A DNA stretch of 64,000 nucleotides from Spodoptera frugiperda (GCF_023101765.2 NC_064218.1:3720001-3784000); one strand, 5' to 3'; positions 45,669 through 59,944 are shown, numbered from the stretch's first letter. The notes: generated by a model not told the origin, from the sequence alone. Made by a program: numbers and translations.

Positions 45669-46710
45669 ATCTTTAGTGGTCAAGTCTACAAATTTTGTGT
45701 GTTGAGCATTTATTATAAGTCATTTTCGGCCATTCATTGTTAAACCCATCTGCATGAGGAAAGTGATCTTTTCTCTACAGTAGATCTTTGTAGTCTTATG
45801 ATGATTGTTAACTCCTAGAAAAACGATGTTCTACGGCTGATTTTATTTTATTACAAGTCGTTTTATAAGTGCTGTGGTTTATAATCTTATTGAGCTACAG
45901 ATCTTTTCTATGGAGTTCCTTTATTATAAGTGAATAATCAGGTATGCGTTACTTTTCGAAAAGAAGTACATATTTCCAAAAGATCATCCTTGTTAGTTAA
46001 ATTATTTAACTCTTCACTTTTAGATCCTTAATAAAAAAGAGATATTTGTACGATTTTCCTTGACTTTTGAAGAGTGAACTGGAATCAGGTGAAAGGGAAC
46101 GAAATACAGCGTCGAATTAAACAGAAAGCTTCCAATAAAAGATTTAAGAAATAAAAGATTCAAAGAGGTTTTTATTTATGGTGGCACAGACAAAAAAAGG
46201 AACGATTGCTTTATCGTGTCAATTCGAAAATATTAAAGGCGAGAATTGAAGGAAATTGCGAATGTATTGGAAATAAGAAAAGTGTTTAATATTGTATTCA
46301 ATTGATCAAGTTTAGCTTTTTAATGCCTGAATAAGTAGGCAGAGGTACTGCTTGACACTGAGAAGTGGGCTCAGTTGTATGATAAGTCCTTTGAGATAAG
46401 TAGGTGGGCCAATTTCTATACATCGGACGAAATTAGGTTCTGTGACATTAAATACTGACTGACATTTAAAAAATATTTTGCCCTACTTGGGAATCGAAAC
46501 AACCACAATACGACCAAGGAGGCTGCCGAATTTTTCAGATATCAATATCGATATTACTTACTTATATGACCAATAGAACGTGGGTTTACATACATATACC
46601 TATATGTATACCTATGTACGTATATCTTGTGATATTCATAGCAACATGAAACTTGAAAGTAATAACATGAGTTATTCCACGTATTCCAATCACAATTCCG
46701 GATAAATACA

Positions 46711-48197
46711 TCTATACATATAATAAAATCGTAGAAAAGTGCTGTCTGTACATTGAAAATAAAAATAAAAAAAATAGCAGGGGTTATTGTTATGTCGATG
46801 TCGAACCCAAAAATGTAATTAACTTTTTTTTTGTCTGTTTGTCTGTTTGTCTGTTTGTCTGTTTGTCTGTTTGTCTGTTTGTCTGTTTGTCTGTTCGTCT
46901 GTGCGCGCTAATCTCAGAAACGGCTGATCCGAGTTGGATGCGGTTTTCACGAATATATTGTGGGATGCTTTAATTTACATTTAGTGTTTGTTTCATGTCA
47001 ATCGGTTCATAAATAAAAAAGTTATGTCAAATTAAAGAATCACGTCGAACATTCTATGCTTATACCATTAATCTCCGCAACTATTTGACGGATTTGGTTG
47101 AAATTTGGTACAGATATAGTTTAGAACCTTAGAAAGGACATAGATATATTTTTATTTCAAAAATCAAAAAATAAAAATAAGAAATAAATTATTTATAAAT
47201 AATTCTATGTCGATCGTTACACGACTTCGGTTCATGTTATTGTTTTAATTTATCGAAAAAAGTAAATAAATAGTAAAAAGGTATGAAAAAAATAATATCA
47301 ATATAATAAAACATTTAGTACAAAGAAAATGCTCTAACGGAGTATAGATAATTCTATGTCGATCGTTACACGACTTCGGTTCATGTTATTGTTTTAATTC
47401 ATCGAAAAAAGTAAAAAAATAGTAAAAAGGTATGAAAAAAATAATATCAATATAAAAAAACTTTTAGTACAAAGAAAATGCCCGAACGGAGTATAAATAA
47501 ATAATCCAAGTTGTCTTTATCCTCGATAGATGGCGTTGGGATCGAAATAGATCGCGCTATGGTTTCGTTACATTCATTTGGTTGGGTATCGGCCGAGCGC
47601 TTCGGTACTATCGTAGAAAAAGTGTATTATCAGTCGTATGATTATTTGTCTGTAGTGGTCCTGCTGTTTCGTATATTCTAAATTGGTTTCGTTGTATTTG
47701 TCAATTAATAAGTTTATTTGTTGGGTTTTCCTGGTTTTTTGGTTAAACTATTTAACGTAGGTTTAGTTTGATATCGATTATTAGTAGTTACTGTAGTTAG
47801 TTTTTTTAATAAAATTGTAAGTCTAATTTTTTTTTAATTAGATTAGATTTAAGTCGTTTCTTTTAAATTATTTAGTTTAAGCTTGGTTATTATAGCATAG
47901 AGGATAGGTTGTAATATAGTTTCTTTTTTAATTGTTATAAATTCGTAATTCGTAGCTTTCTTTAGTTTTAAGTTAGTTTAAGTCCGTTTTTAAACTATTT
48001 TTTCAATGCCCTAAGTGAGTATACATCTATTAAATTCAAACGCAGAGCTCAATATGTTGATTTTTGAAGAGTTCCCTGGAATATCTTCCACATCTCATTT
48101 TTGAAGAGATCCCGCGAGATCGGGAACTATGTGGTTAAAACCAAAAATTTGCCGGAAGTCACTATTCCACGCGAACGAAGTCGCGGGCAAAAGCTAG
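46711..48197 (+). mobile_element. Non-autonomous Helitron candidate
   Basis: It starts TCTATACATATAATAAAATC directly after an A and ends GGGCAAAAGCTAG directly before a T, matching Helitron TC...CTRR ends inserted in AT. Just upstream of the CTAG is a hairpin, CGCGA-acgaag-TCGCG. No terminal inverted repeat and no target duplication are visible. The interior has a TTTGTCTG microsatellite and a direct tandem duplication with a 149-bp period (47,201-47,349 and 47,350 to about 47,498). No RepHel gene is present. Confidence 0.65.
46831..46899 (+). repeat. TTTGTCTG microsatellite
   Basis: About eight 8-bp units of TTTGTCTG lie within the Helitron candidate, next to the block 'tctcagaaacggctgatccg', a frequent pairing in moth elements. 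Confidence 0.85.
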
Positions 48198-49820
48198 TAT
48201 TTCATATAAAGGAAATTACTTCAGAATTCGTCTCGTTCCGATGAATGCCGTAGGCATTCTGTTATGACGGCATCTTGTACAATCATCTGCAAAAATATCT
48301 GTATTTTCGTGAAATTATAAGAAATATTTCATATGGGATATCTATTTACATTTATGTATATAACTTAAAACCCGATAAACTAACTAATATTAATAACTTA
48401 ATTTTGGATTAATTTTATTCGTAGATCGATCTAAGTTTTTGAACAAAGTCCCACACAACTTATGTCAAAAATCAATCACGTTTGTAAAAAGGATCCCCAT
48501 TACCCATTATGTTTAGATTTTTCTTATTTACCTTCTTACATCTAAGCAACTATTGACCGTTGTGTAACGTTTTATAGCCTTCCTCGATAAATTAACTATT
48601 CAATACGAAATTATATTTTAAATTCTAACTAGTAGTTCCAGAGGTGAGTGCGTTTTAAGAAATAAATAAACTCTTCAGGTTTATATAATAAAAGTATAAA
48701 ATAAAACAAATGTATTTAATAATTATATCATAAAATATAAAACAGTAACAAGAGACCGGTTAAATATTTACTTTTCAAAACAAAAACATATTCTTTATTG
48801 AAACAAACTTATAAAGTTACAATGAGCAAAACTATTTAATTAACTGCTCGTTTAATATTTAACAAAGGAAAATACAAAATATAGTGAAATATAAAATACA
48901 ATACAAAATATAGTGAAATATAAAATACAATACAAAATATATAGTGTTGCAGTAAGTTGCACCGGTGTATCTGCTGAATGTTTTACTTGTATCTTGTTTC
49001 ATTCGCTTTTATCCTTTGTGTACATATTTCACATATTTCAAACAGTTTTGTCTTCATTAAAACTGTATGCAGTTACTTGTATCTCTTTTATTTATTATTA
49101 CTCAGAATACTTTGTTTTTATTATGTTTTGCATCATATACATAGAATGATTTTATTAAACTTGAGCAAAAATATGAATGGCTAATTGCAGTAAAAATACG
49201 ACTTATGATAATTATGCAACACAATAATTAGTCGACAACAAAAAATATTGCACAAATATTCCAAAAAGCAGAGCTTTTGGATTTACAGCATTCCATCAAA
49301 ATGTTAACCGACTAAAATAACCTACAATTTAATACAAATACAATACGATACCAGTCGACGGAAATAACCCAATTATTTCATATTATAAGATCTATGTTCC
49401 AAAGAAAATGTGGTCCAGCGCAACCTCGTTATCTTACTTCACAGATTATCAAAACACCACAGACGTTAGAGGATCATATTAAACAAAGTTAAGGGTCACT
49501 ATCTACCAAAGGTTTAACCACTGTGAAAAATCTTTGACTGGGTTTTTGCTGATTCTCCATCATTTTCAGCCCACTGGGCAGGAAAAGCTCCCCTCTTTGT
49601 AGTCTACACACTTTTTTCCACATAAAAAGTTACGCCTCAAGTGGATTAACTATCATAAAAAAGTTATGTTATCTGTGGAAGAGCTTTGAAGTGTTTTGAG
49701 TGTGCAAGAATTTTGAAAAAGGAATTTCTTGTATTGACTTATTTTTTAATTATTATTTTTTTACTTTATTTATTATTTACACAAAAGAGTAATACAATAA
49801 ATAACAAATAGCTTTTACAG

Positions 49821-50022
49821 TAGCGACCCGCCCCAGTTTCGCATGTGTACAATGGTGATATATTATGCATGTATTATACATAAAAACCTTCCTTTCGAAT
49901 CAATCTATCTATTAAAAAAACCGCATCAAAATCCGTTGCGTAGTTTTAAAGATTTAAGCACACAAAGGGACATAGGGACAGAGAAAGCCACTTTGTTTTA
50001 TACTATGTAGTGATTAGGATAT
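49821..50022 (+). repeat. R6 repeat copy
   Basis: It runs from 'gcgacccgccccagtttcgc' to 'ttatactatgtagtgatt'. Close match to 32,848-33,050; the latter lies in a PDE8 intron. Confidence 0.7.
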
Positions 50023-50459
50023 TATTATAGACATAGCTACTGGGTGCTATTTTCACAACAAAAAAAAAAAAAAAAATACAATAAAGTCAATCGGCAAACT
50101 ATCACAGATTATAACATTCGCATGGATACCCGCCAAAAGTATCAAATCAAAGACTTTTTCAATAAATATTTTCTATTTTTTTTTTCTCTCAACAAAAAGG
50201 CTATTATGGTATTGCGGGGTAACATTCGTTGCCCTTTGTGTTGCCCACTCTTGCCCCGTACCCCGAAAGGGTAATCAATGGAAGGCTTTCGAGTCTTTTG
50301 TCCCATCAAATATACAGACTAACTTTTGTTCTATAGATGTAGGTACCATCCAGTGTGTGTAAAGGTTTTACAATGTATTTGATGTAGCCTATTTTCAAAT
50401 ATACTCTTTTTTTAGGGTTCAGTACCCGAATCTTTACTTCCAAATCATTTGGATGTCAA

Positions 50460-50770
50460 TGATGATATAATATCGTGGTCTACGCCTGCTTCTTATGCAT
50501 GAGAGTGGGAGTTCGAAACCTACCAACAGCAAAAGTACCAATGTCACCTTTTCCGCGTTCTATGTACTTTCTAACATTATTTAGACACCACTGACAAACG
50601 GTGCAAGAAAACATCTTGAGGCAACCTGGGCTTAAAATCTAGTTATAAGTTTGAAATCGCGAACCAGGATTGAGCAAGCGTGGTGATTAATGCTCAAACC
50701 TTCTTTGTATGAGATGAGGTCTTTGGTTAGCAGTGGCTACTTATAAGCTGTTGATGTGATGTGTGATATC
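50460..50770 (+). repeat. Rep-D copy, near full length
   Basis: It runs from 'tatcgtggtctacgcctgct' through 'ttgagcaagcgtggtgatta' to 'cagtggctacttataagctg'. It serves as the empty-site reference for the MITE insertion at 30.4 kb. Confidence 0.7.
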
Positions 50771-51344
50771 GATATATTCACTACTTCTAAATTGGTTCAA
50801 TTTATAAAACAAATAATGTGACAAAATACGTTTTACTTTTATTACTTAGTAATCAAAGGGGATTTTGGCAATTAGCTAAAAAAAATATGTAGTCACAAAC
50901 GACCATTACGGTTATTACATGTCCCTAAGGTCTAATATTGTTTAATCTAACTACAATAATAAACAACCTAACACAAATTTTAATTATCTAAATCTCACAC
51001 AGCGCCTTTCAGCAAAAAAAAAAAACATAACATAATATTTACATTTTTAAGTAGCTTACGTAAAACTCAAATTAAGCTTTATTTTTTGAACAATAAAGTT
51101 GATATTACGGGAACGCGACGTGAGCTTAAATATACTAAACAAAATGTTTTCGCTTATCTGTAGTGAAATTAATAAAGCTTTGTATTAAATTCTTTTTATA
51201 AATAAACTCTTGGCTAGAGAAAAGATGAGGTTTTACTTTATATTGTTAGGTGAAAGGTAAAAGGCACTTTATGATGTTGTATTTAAGTAAAATATGCTTC
51301 AACTATGCACTTAAAAGATTTTAATCTTCATTTTCTTTTTACCC

Positions 51345-51892
51345 GACTGCGCCAGAAGGAGGGTTATGTTTTTCGAGAGTATGTATGTATGTATGTATGT
51401 AAGTATGTAGGTATAATTGTTTGGCACGCTCTACAGCCTAAACGGCTTGATGGATTTTGACTTGAGAGGTGTCGTTGGATTCGTATTTACTGTGAGAGTG
51501 ACACTGGATATATCAAAACAATAAAAAAATCAAAATCGCGGATTTTTGGCGCCAAACTCGAATATTGCTCACTCTCTAGCCTGAACGACTCGATGGATTT
51601 CAGCTTGATAGGGGTCGTTTGATTCGTATTTACTGTGAGAGTGACACTAGATATATATCAAAATATAATAAAACTAAAAGAAAATAAAATAAAAAAAGGT
51701 AATTTAAAAAACTAAAATACCCGACTGCGTTGAAAGCCAGCCGTACCTATATATCACTAAGTCTTCATAATATTTAGAATGGGTCCCGACTGCTTAAATT
51801 TTTCTTGTATTCTTGTTTTAGGGTTTTTTCATTTTCATGTTACAAAGAAACGCAGTCGGGATTTTTAGTTTTTTAAATTACCTTTTTTTATT
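51345..51892. repeat. Repeat with inverted 44-bp arms and an ACCCGACTGCG motif
   Basis: A block 'ggatttt' to 'tttactgtgagagtgacact' occurs twice as a direct repeat (51.45 and 51.59 kb), preceded by a TATG microsatellite. Arms 51,688-51,731 and 51,849-51,892 are near-exact complements around 'actaaaa' and 'actgcgtt'. Probably a composite of moth repeat copies in opposite orientations. Confidence 0.65.
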
Positions 51893-51954
51893 GAAGACTA
51901 TTGATCCTAAAATATTAAAGTCATAATTTTTCAATTCCATCATAGAACCCGATC

Positions 51955-52075
51955 TGGAGCTGCGGACAACGTAACAGGTTACCAGGGCTCTAGTTTAAAG
52001 CAGGAGAAGGAACGGGGTGGTTTAGTAACTAGAAGAAGTCATTGGATGATTCTACCCCTCAAAAAATAAAAATCA
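51955..52075 (+). repeat. R1-tail fragment, diverged
   Basis: 'tctggagctgcggacaacgt', 'aaggaacggggtggttta' and 'agtcattggatgattcta' match the LINE 3' UTR and end in an A-rich tail. Confidence 0.65.
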
Positions 52076-52746
52076 TAGAAACCTTTCTCATCTTTGACTT
52101 TTTGACGAAGAAAAACAAACCAAACTTCGAATACCCATTCATCTTAATTTAAATGTAAATCCCAACGAACTTTCTTTATACAAATCAGACAGAAAACTTT
52201 TCGTTCCGTGCACTTTCGTATAAAAAAAAAGAAACAAAAACAAAACGCGTCAACCCTACACAGCGCGCTGTAGAAAACAGAGTAAAAACACCTTCACACG
52301 CACGGCCGCGTGTCGCCGCTTCAAAGTTTCGACGTCAAAAGCCGTACACTTTAATAATAAACAACGCCACAACACAGGTACAAAAGGAAACTACATTTTA
52401 GGGTGTGTTTTGATCATTCTTTTGATCCCTTTACACTACCAACAACCGTCTATCTGAACTGTCAACGAGTTTGACGTTGACGTTGCGTTAGTGTTGAGTA
52501 TGACTTATTCGTAGGTAACATGACTGTGATTGTTAGTGGCTGGAGTACCTAGAATCTAGATAGTGTTTATATCTGTAGTTTTATAACACTATTCTTGGTA
52601 GGTAGGTATATTTCTAGTAATGGTTTTACGACTAAGTTTAGAGATTGATTTTGCAGAATTTTTTCGTGACTAGATAAAGACCTAGATTGAGGTCTGAGGA
52701 AGTCCTCGATCTACTTAGGAGCAGCTCGTTTACCAAAGCATTTCAG

Positions 52747-53005
52747 TATAAAAAAAATATAACGTCACGTCTTTTATTATTGCACACCCACTTTTTACTA
52801 TTTGTGTTATAAGTCCCATGTAATAGGCGGTGAGCTGTTGCCTTACACTGGGTATAATACCAGACTCTGTGCTACTATTTACTACTACTCTGAGGAACTT
52901 TTCGTTAAACTGAAAAAAAAAACTCAGTTTTTTTTGCGAAAATGAGCGAGACCCCTCGTCCGGCAGTCGCACTTGCAATCACTCAGCCAACGAGGCAATT
53001 TCCCT
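52747..53005 (-). mobile_element. SINE1 copy, inverted
   Basis: 'gtgttataagtcccatgtaa' and 'gcaatcactcagccaacgag' are the complement of SINE1 (21.6 kb). The B box is damaged. Confidence 0.7.
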
Positions 53006-53924
53006 AAGCATTTCAGTATAGAAAATTATTTAAATAAAACTTTCCTAAATAAATCCATGCACAGCAACGAATCATTCATCCATAGCAAAATGAAGTTAAA
53101 AGGTAAAAGTTACTCCATTGAATCTGAAGATACTCCCACCGACAGAGGAGCGCAACATTTTAGGTCGCGGACGGGTCGACGCGCTCTTTATAGTCAGTAA
53201 AAGGGATTGCTTCATTAAAACGATGGATCGGTACAGAATATTGCACCATATTTATTCCTTTTTACGTGTCCAAAGCTAAATTTGTTGCTCTTTGATATTG
53301 TAGCATAAGTTCACAGAGTTAGAACTATGATATTGATGCTTTTGTTCACAAAAATGAAAGCAATTTTGATTAAAATCGTAAGTAACAATTGTGTATGTAC
53401 GATGCCAAAGACAACTGGTTCTTATGGATAGAGCTGTTGCATTTGCTAAAAAGTAATTGAATATTAAAAATTCAAACGATTGAAATATATTGTTCTATTG
53501 GTTGGTTGGTTTAAACTGAGTATAGACTACAACATTTTCTGGAGCATTTCTGTGTAATGAATGTAACGTCCTTACGAATGGAACAATACAGGCAAAAGCT
53601 CAGTTTCCAAAGCATTTTAATTCGTAAAAGGATGATACACTAAAACATACCATAGAGAGGCTCTTTGTTCTGTTACAAGTAAATGTTGTCTATATTCACC
53701 TTTACAATAGTCGGGATATTGTACACGGCAGAAATTGAAATATTTCACTTTTCAGCAATAAAATTCCATATTCAAAACATCTGTTAAATCGACACAGGTT
53801 GACAATAGTCGCGAGTGACATTAAAAAATTCAAACTGCCCAAACACATGTTCGGAATAACCCACTAGGGGTGTGCGAAAAATGAAAACGCATTTTTTTAT
53901 TTCATTTATACATACATACATATT

Positions 53925-54207
53925 GTCACGCCTTTAATCCCCGAAGGGGTAGGCAGAGGTGCACTTTACGGCACGTAATACCGCTATATAATGTACACCC
54001 ACTCGTCACTATTTGTGTTATAAGTCCCATGTAATAGTTGGTGAGCCTATTACCATATACTGGACACAATTCTAGACTCCGTGCTACTACCGAGAAATTT
54101 TCGAAAATCCGAAAAAAACCCAGTAATACTTCGCCCGATCCGGGAATCGAACCCTAAACCCTTTAACTGGCAGTTGCACTTGCAACCACTTGGCCAACGA
54201 GGCAGTC
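53925..54207 (-). mobile_element. SINE1 copy, inverted, well preserved
   Basis: 'cccgaaggggtaggcagagg', 'gggaatcgaacc' (inverted B box) and 'ccacttggccaacgaggcag' mirror the copy at 21.6 kb over nearly the full length. Confidence 0.75.
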
Positions 54208-54504
54208 ATATTTTATTTCAAATAACATATATGTATATTATGTCGTGTTCCAGAGCTCAGTACGTGTCTCGGAAGCAATTTTCCGATATTAAAAAGTAAT
54301 TTAGTCCGGTTACAGACACGGAACAAGATGGTTTACGAGATATTTCCGAATATTCGGCTATTAACATATTCGGCTCCATTCGTTTCGGTCGCAGAAAATT
54401 TACGAGACCTTTGAATTAATTTGTTGCATGCTAGTGATATTTATGTCGGTTATGAATATAGGTCGAGATGGGTTCATCGATTGTGAATTTCTTTTTTTTA
54501 TGGA

Positions 54505-54795
54505 TCACGCCGGTAAACGAGCAGACGTATCATCTGATGGAAAGCAATCGCTGCCGCCCATGGACACTTGAAACACCAGAGGTATTACGAATTTAGGTGG
54601 TTAGGAATTTAAGGGTTGTTGGGGGATCGGGGATTGGGAAGATTGGGAAGGGGGAATTGGGCCTCCGGTAACCTCACTCACACAACGAAACACAACGCAA
54701 GCGTTGTTTCACGACGGTTTTCGGTGAGGCCGTGGTATCACTCCGGTCGAGCCGGCCCATTCGTGCCGAAGCATGGCTCTCCCACACTTTACCGA
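54505..54795 (+). repeat. Rep-A copy, well preserved
   Basis: It contains the full series of blocks, from 'gccggtaaacgagcagacgt' to 'gccgaagcatggctctccca'. It is a good reference for the family. Confidence 0.75.
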
Positions 54796-56639
54796 TATAT
54801 GAAATCAACCGAGTACGTGAATTATAGTAAAGAAAAACAATCTGGCACTTGTATTGGAAACGTATGGTTTCTTTTGATACAACACAGAATTATCTTGACA
54901 GCCAATAACAAAATGGTGTGGATGAAACAAAACATTTCGCCAAGCAAAATACAAATCGGACATTGACGTCCAAACGACGACCAAAGAGGAGAAAATCTAA
55001 GAAATTTTTAAACCTTTCTTCTCTTTCTACGTGGAATAAAAGCTATGACGTCACACTGCACCTATAAATAGTGACATAATAGAAGATAAAGGGAAGTCAT
55101 AAAGTAGATCTGTTTAATGAACGTGTCATCTCCTACGTGTTGACAAAAGAGACTAATGGATTATGTCAGGATGGGAGCCGGCTGGAGACAATACACGTGT
55201 CATACACCACAGCACAGGTAAACAAACGGGTAATTATAGAAGCTTAGTATACAATATAGTGAGAATTGTTAATACATTCACTTGTTTCGTATGCAAGATG
55301 TTGAAGAAATTGAACTTAAACCATACTCCTGTTTTTGAAGGCGGTTTAATAAAATAAAAGGCGGAGAATAATAGATGATACATCAATAACTACGTTATAA
55401 TCGATAAAAAGTACAATGCTCTAAAGTTAACAAACTTACTGTTACTCAGAGACAAATGGTTACTTAAACTATTCCTTAGTAACGCGGGTGAAATAATCAT
55501 TTAAATGTAAGTAAATGTAGCAATGTAAATGTAGCAATTGGCGTTCCATTGTCTCTACCTACCCCCATGGGAGACAGGCGTGAGGTTATGTATGTATGTA
55601 CTGCAGTTAGTTATTTCGCAGATTATTAATCATAGCTTTCAAACAGAATGTTGTAGGTACTTTAATTTAGAGTATAGATCTCCTCCAAAACACCATATGG
55701 TTTAGAGAGTTTATGGGTATTGGCTACAAAGCATGGAATAACAAAGATTGGACATGAGATGCGATGGCGTGTACTGTTCAATACTACGTATACACAGACG
55801 TACGAGTATGGAGATCAATATTGCCGATAAATGGGGAGTGAGCCGATTGCGGGCACACGTCGGGATTGCGGACTTGTTAGTTAAAATATTCGAGTTTACT
55901 ATATCAAGTCTAGGTTTGGTGAGGTTTGGTTTTCATTATTATTAAGGTGTGGTAATAAAGATTCGTTTTGAAGATACAGATGGTGTTTGGATTTTATTAT
56001 TAAAACTCATTTTATTGTTAAACACATTCTGATTGATTCTGATTGTCAAAAAGGAGGGTCGGTAGTTAGGTACTAAAGTCAAAAAAAGATATCAAAAGGG
56101 TAAAATTTCAAAGTCAAAAAATTAATTCCCCTTAAACTAAAAAAATGCATAGGTACTGTATGCTTTTCAAATTAAGTTATTGCAATTCAGCAATTTGTTC
56201 TTGTATTCAAACAAAACAAAGATAAAGACATAAACACAATAATAAGAAAGAATCCCTTGTTTTTCTAACGAAAAAAGCAAATAAGGGAAACGACAAAAAA
56301 GTTTTTAAACGAAGTCAAGTCGAAAGTGAAATGCTTCCTCATCCATTCCGTGTAAACTGCTCTTTCACAATGGTAACTTTTCAGTGAGTTTAATGAAAAT
56401 GCTGAAATTAAATCGGCGATGCTAACTTTTACTGTGTTGTGAAAAATATTAAATTCAGTATAAAGTGGATATCTTTTAATATGCTGTAATGCGGGACGTG
56501 CTAAAGATTAATATACCGTAGGTAAGTTGTTTAAGTAGGTAAGTGAATTTTATTAAAGTAAAGTTGACTTATGGTAATATAATGTTGATAAAATAATCAT
56601 GTCAACTTAATTCGTAAACTTTATTGTGTTTAATTAGTT

Positions 56640-56795
56640 TCTGTCAGTGGCTTCTCCCGAGTTCCCGTAAGGTTTCCGTCAGTTTATACCCTGTCTGTAT
56701 ACCAAATTTCATCAAAATCCGTTCAGTAGTTTCAGCACGATTGAAGGACAAACATCCAAACAAACAAACTTTCACATTTATAATATTAGTGTAAT
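56640..56795 (+). repeat. R7 repeat copy
   Basis: 'accaaatttcatcaaaatcc', 'gttcagtagtttcagcacga' and 'ctttcacatttataatatta' form a tail that I recall as very common in Lepidoptera. It is related to 7,385-7,560. Confidence 0.6.
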
Positions 56796-57174
56796 GTATT
56801 GCAATAATAAAAGTAGGCATAATAATATGTAGATGATGTCGGTCCTTTCTGAAGATAAATAAGTACGTTACTAATTTATTCATTTACCTAAATTATTTAC
56901 ACATTTTCTTTTAGGAAGTAAATGTTCATGTAAATTTCAAGATTTTTGTTACTTATTACCATTTCTGATTTATAGAAAGAAAACGTTGAAAGGTCATAAA
57001 ATATAATGGAATTTTTATTACTCTGCACGCATCCAGTGAAAATGTCTTAGAACACGTAGAGCCGTGAGTTGAGGTAGCGAATTTATTACTAAATCAATTA
57101 AATTCGCATTTACAAAAAATTAAGAAAGGTATAGAAATTATGCTCTTATACAATGGACAAACATACACATAACA

Positions 57175-57385
57175 TATTAGCTTCCACGCGGTTTCACCAG
57201 CTCTGCTTGGCTCCTATTGATCTAAGCATCATGTTATAATCTCCAATAAAGATGATTTTATTTATATATCCTATAATCTTCCTCAACAAATGGATTATTC
57301 GACACAAAAATAATTATTCAAAGAACAGTAGTTCTGGAGATTAGCGCATTCAAACAAAAAACCTCTTCAGGACGACTTACCTGAT
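57175..57385 (+). repeat. R8 repeat copy
   Basis: 'cacgcggtttcaccagctct', 'tcctcaacaaatggattatt' and 'cgacacaaaaataattattc' match 29,100-29,235. Confidence 0.55.
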
Positions 57386-58349
57386 AAAAATCATACGATA
57401 TGAGTATTGATCAATGCTTATTTCACATCTCTGTATAAGATGAGATTCTCACCAAGCAGTGAAACAGACAGTGAGACAGACATTTCTTATGTATCTACTA
57501 TTTATTACACACAAAAATAAAGTTCTATAAATGGTTTCTCATTGTATCTTTAATAGAATTCCTAATAAATGCTGAAATATAATTTAGTCTGGTTTCAAGG
57601 AGTTCGCAATACGTATCGGAGGCAATAACGAGCTTGAAATCGAATATTGTAAAAACGATGAGAAGCTCCTCAATAAATAATAGCTTTTTACTTCACTTTT
57701 TCCTTGAAAATATTACAAATTTCTTTATGTCTGTAGTTTTGTGAAGTGTTGGGAGTAGAATTTGAGTTTTCATGCACCTACGTTGTGTATTTCTATTGTC
57801 TATAAGTCTTATTTTTTATTTCTGAATCAAATTGCATGTGTTTTAATAATTTCTCCATAGGTTGGTTCTGATACAGTTTCCTATAAGTTTCCTTAATTAT
57901 GTAATGTTAACAATCAAATCTTTTGGTTTGGGTCTATAAAGGTAGACAACCAAAGTTTAAAAAGATAGATTCTATGAAGAACGATGTGAAAGGCAAAGAA
58001 GTTTGTGATGGGATGACATTTGATAATGGAGAAAAAAGAGAATTAGGACAAAGGTAAGAAGAAGAAGATTTAGTTGGTATGTACGTGGACACAAAAGTAC
58101 ATACACATACGCAAGAAGATATACATAATATTACAATAGAGATAAAACAAAATAATTTCCACAAACTGCCTCCAGTCCTTCGGGTCTACAATGAGGCTGT
58201 GACACAGTTTGACCCGTCTAATAGATGTTCATTAATCTTGCTTGTCTACCCGAAATTATTAACCTTACATTGTTTATCCTCATCATTTACGGGGGCTAGT
58301 TAGCTAAATTATGGAGTGAGGAGTCTACTGTTATAGAGAAAATGGATAA

Positions 58350-58610
58350 AGATAGGTGCAAAGTCAAAGTCCAATTATACCAATTAATTACATATTATAC
58401 TTAAGAAATTTTGAAACGTCAACAAAGTAAAAAATAAATAATAGTCTGTCAGTGTGTCCGTCAGTGAAGCTAGGTGCTCAAATAGACCGGGAAGGCGCTT
58501 TTGAACATCAGAGCAAATAATACGATATTAAAAAGCAAAATGTCTCTCTGTCTGTCAGTCAGTTATTTGCTATTTGGTCGTTCCAAAGTGTTCTAAAGAT
58601 TCCTATGAAG
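58350..58610 (+). repeat. R9 repeat copy
   Basis: 'gcaaagtcaaagtccaatta' and 'cagtgaagctaggtgctcaa' match 12,985-13,150. A reversed 'cagtcagttatttgc' part suggests two overlapping fragments. Confidence 0.5.
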
Positions 58611-59502
58611 AAGAAAATTCCCTGCATTATAATCTAGAGGTCGATCCCTCTCGCCAACTGTCTCAAAGTCCCTAACCAACTCTCCGGCTAGACAGCTAAC
58701 ACTAATTTTTAACTTAGTTACAAGAAAAACACGGGACATTTTACTGGAAACTTTTTCCCGATACAGTTTGCACTTAACAATCTATTTAGTGAGGGTGGTG
58801 TCCGCAATCCAATTTATCTGGGCTCAAAATTAAATTGCGTCTCATCCCCTCACGTTAGCTTGTCTCTGCTAACTACAATTCATGCCGCTTCTATTTAGTT
58901 CCGTGTAGGGCTGAGCGGTTGACATGTTATGTGTAACGACAGACGATTATTGGTTCAAAATGTCGAAAATATCGGCTCCAAATTGATAAATACTGGGTAA
59001 AATGTACTCTTTACCCGATTTGAGTAAATACTCGAGTAAAAACTTCGCCAATCTCTAGTTAGGTGTATACTTTGAATAATCTCTAAATATAAAAATTGCT
59101 TTGTTGGATCAAAAACATCTTTTCATGTAGACAACATTGAGAGGATGAGCCATTCATTAGTTCAGACAGGTTATGCCGATTACAACTGTATTGTGTGTAC
59201 ATTAGGTACCTATTGTGTATAACTGATTAAGTATATTGTCGTTTTACTTGAACATCTCAATATTTTGATCTCCTTCACGTTGAAAATGTTCAAGACAAGA
59301 TTATTTTTCTTGGAAACTCAAAGCTATCATTGCAAAATGTCACGTCTTATTAAATTCATTCTAGATTTTTTGGTATTACAATATCATTGTTAATATATGT
59401 TCGACATAGCTTAAATAGAAATGATAGAAATAGCTGTTACAGAATGTCATTCGGCATTAAGCCTATGTACGTATTGTACCTAAATTGTTAGATAAATAAA
59501 AT

Positions 59503-59660
59503 ATGCAACGTCACACCTTTTTATCCCCGAAGGGGTGAAAGAAAGAAAGAAAATACGTTTATTTGACACATGATGGGCAGAGAGATGCACATTACAACAC
59601 ATAATGTCGCTATACAATGTACACCCACTGTTCACTACTTGTGTTAAAAGTCCCATGTAA
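59503..59660 (-). repeat. SINE1 3' part, with a small insert
   Basis: 'cacacctttttatccccgaa' and 'gttaaaagtcccatgtaaga' match the inverted SINE1 tail. A GAAA microsatellite and 'tacgtttatttgacaca' interrupt it. Confidence 0.6.
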
Positions 59661-59944
59661 GAAATACATAAAATATCGATAGTAAAGACCTGTTACTCGT
59701 CAGCCCTAGCGAGCCCGCTTCATCATCCGTGCGGTGAACTTCATTCGGTTATGGCTATGACACGGCAGTCTAGCGGAACGTTTACAATTGACATGGATTT
59801 AAAATTACATGGTTTGGAATGGAGTTATAATATTTATAGCGATTTAAATATTGATGAATTATATAGTACGTATAATTGTGATTATTTTTGTCAATTATAA
59901 GGATTTTCTACATGAAAAGTGGTTTGAAAGTGAAAGATAACTGT

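Noticed and set aside
52270..52330. GC-rich patch that could be a PDE8 promoter or first exon
   Set aside because: It is too short and lacks a start codon with a fitting donor. Nothing beyond base composition supports it.
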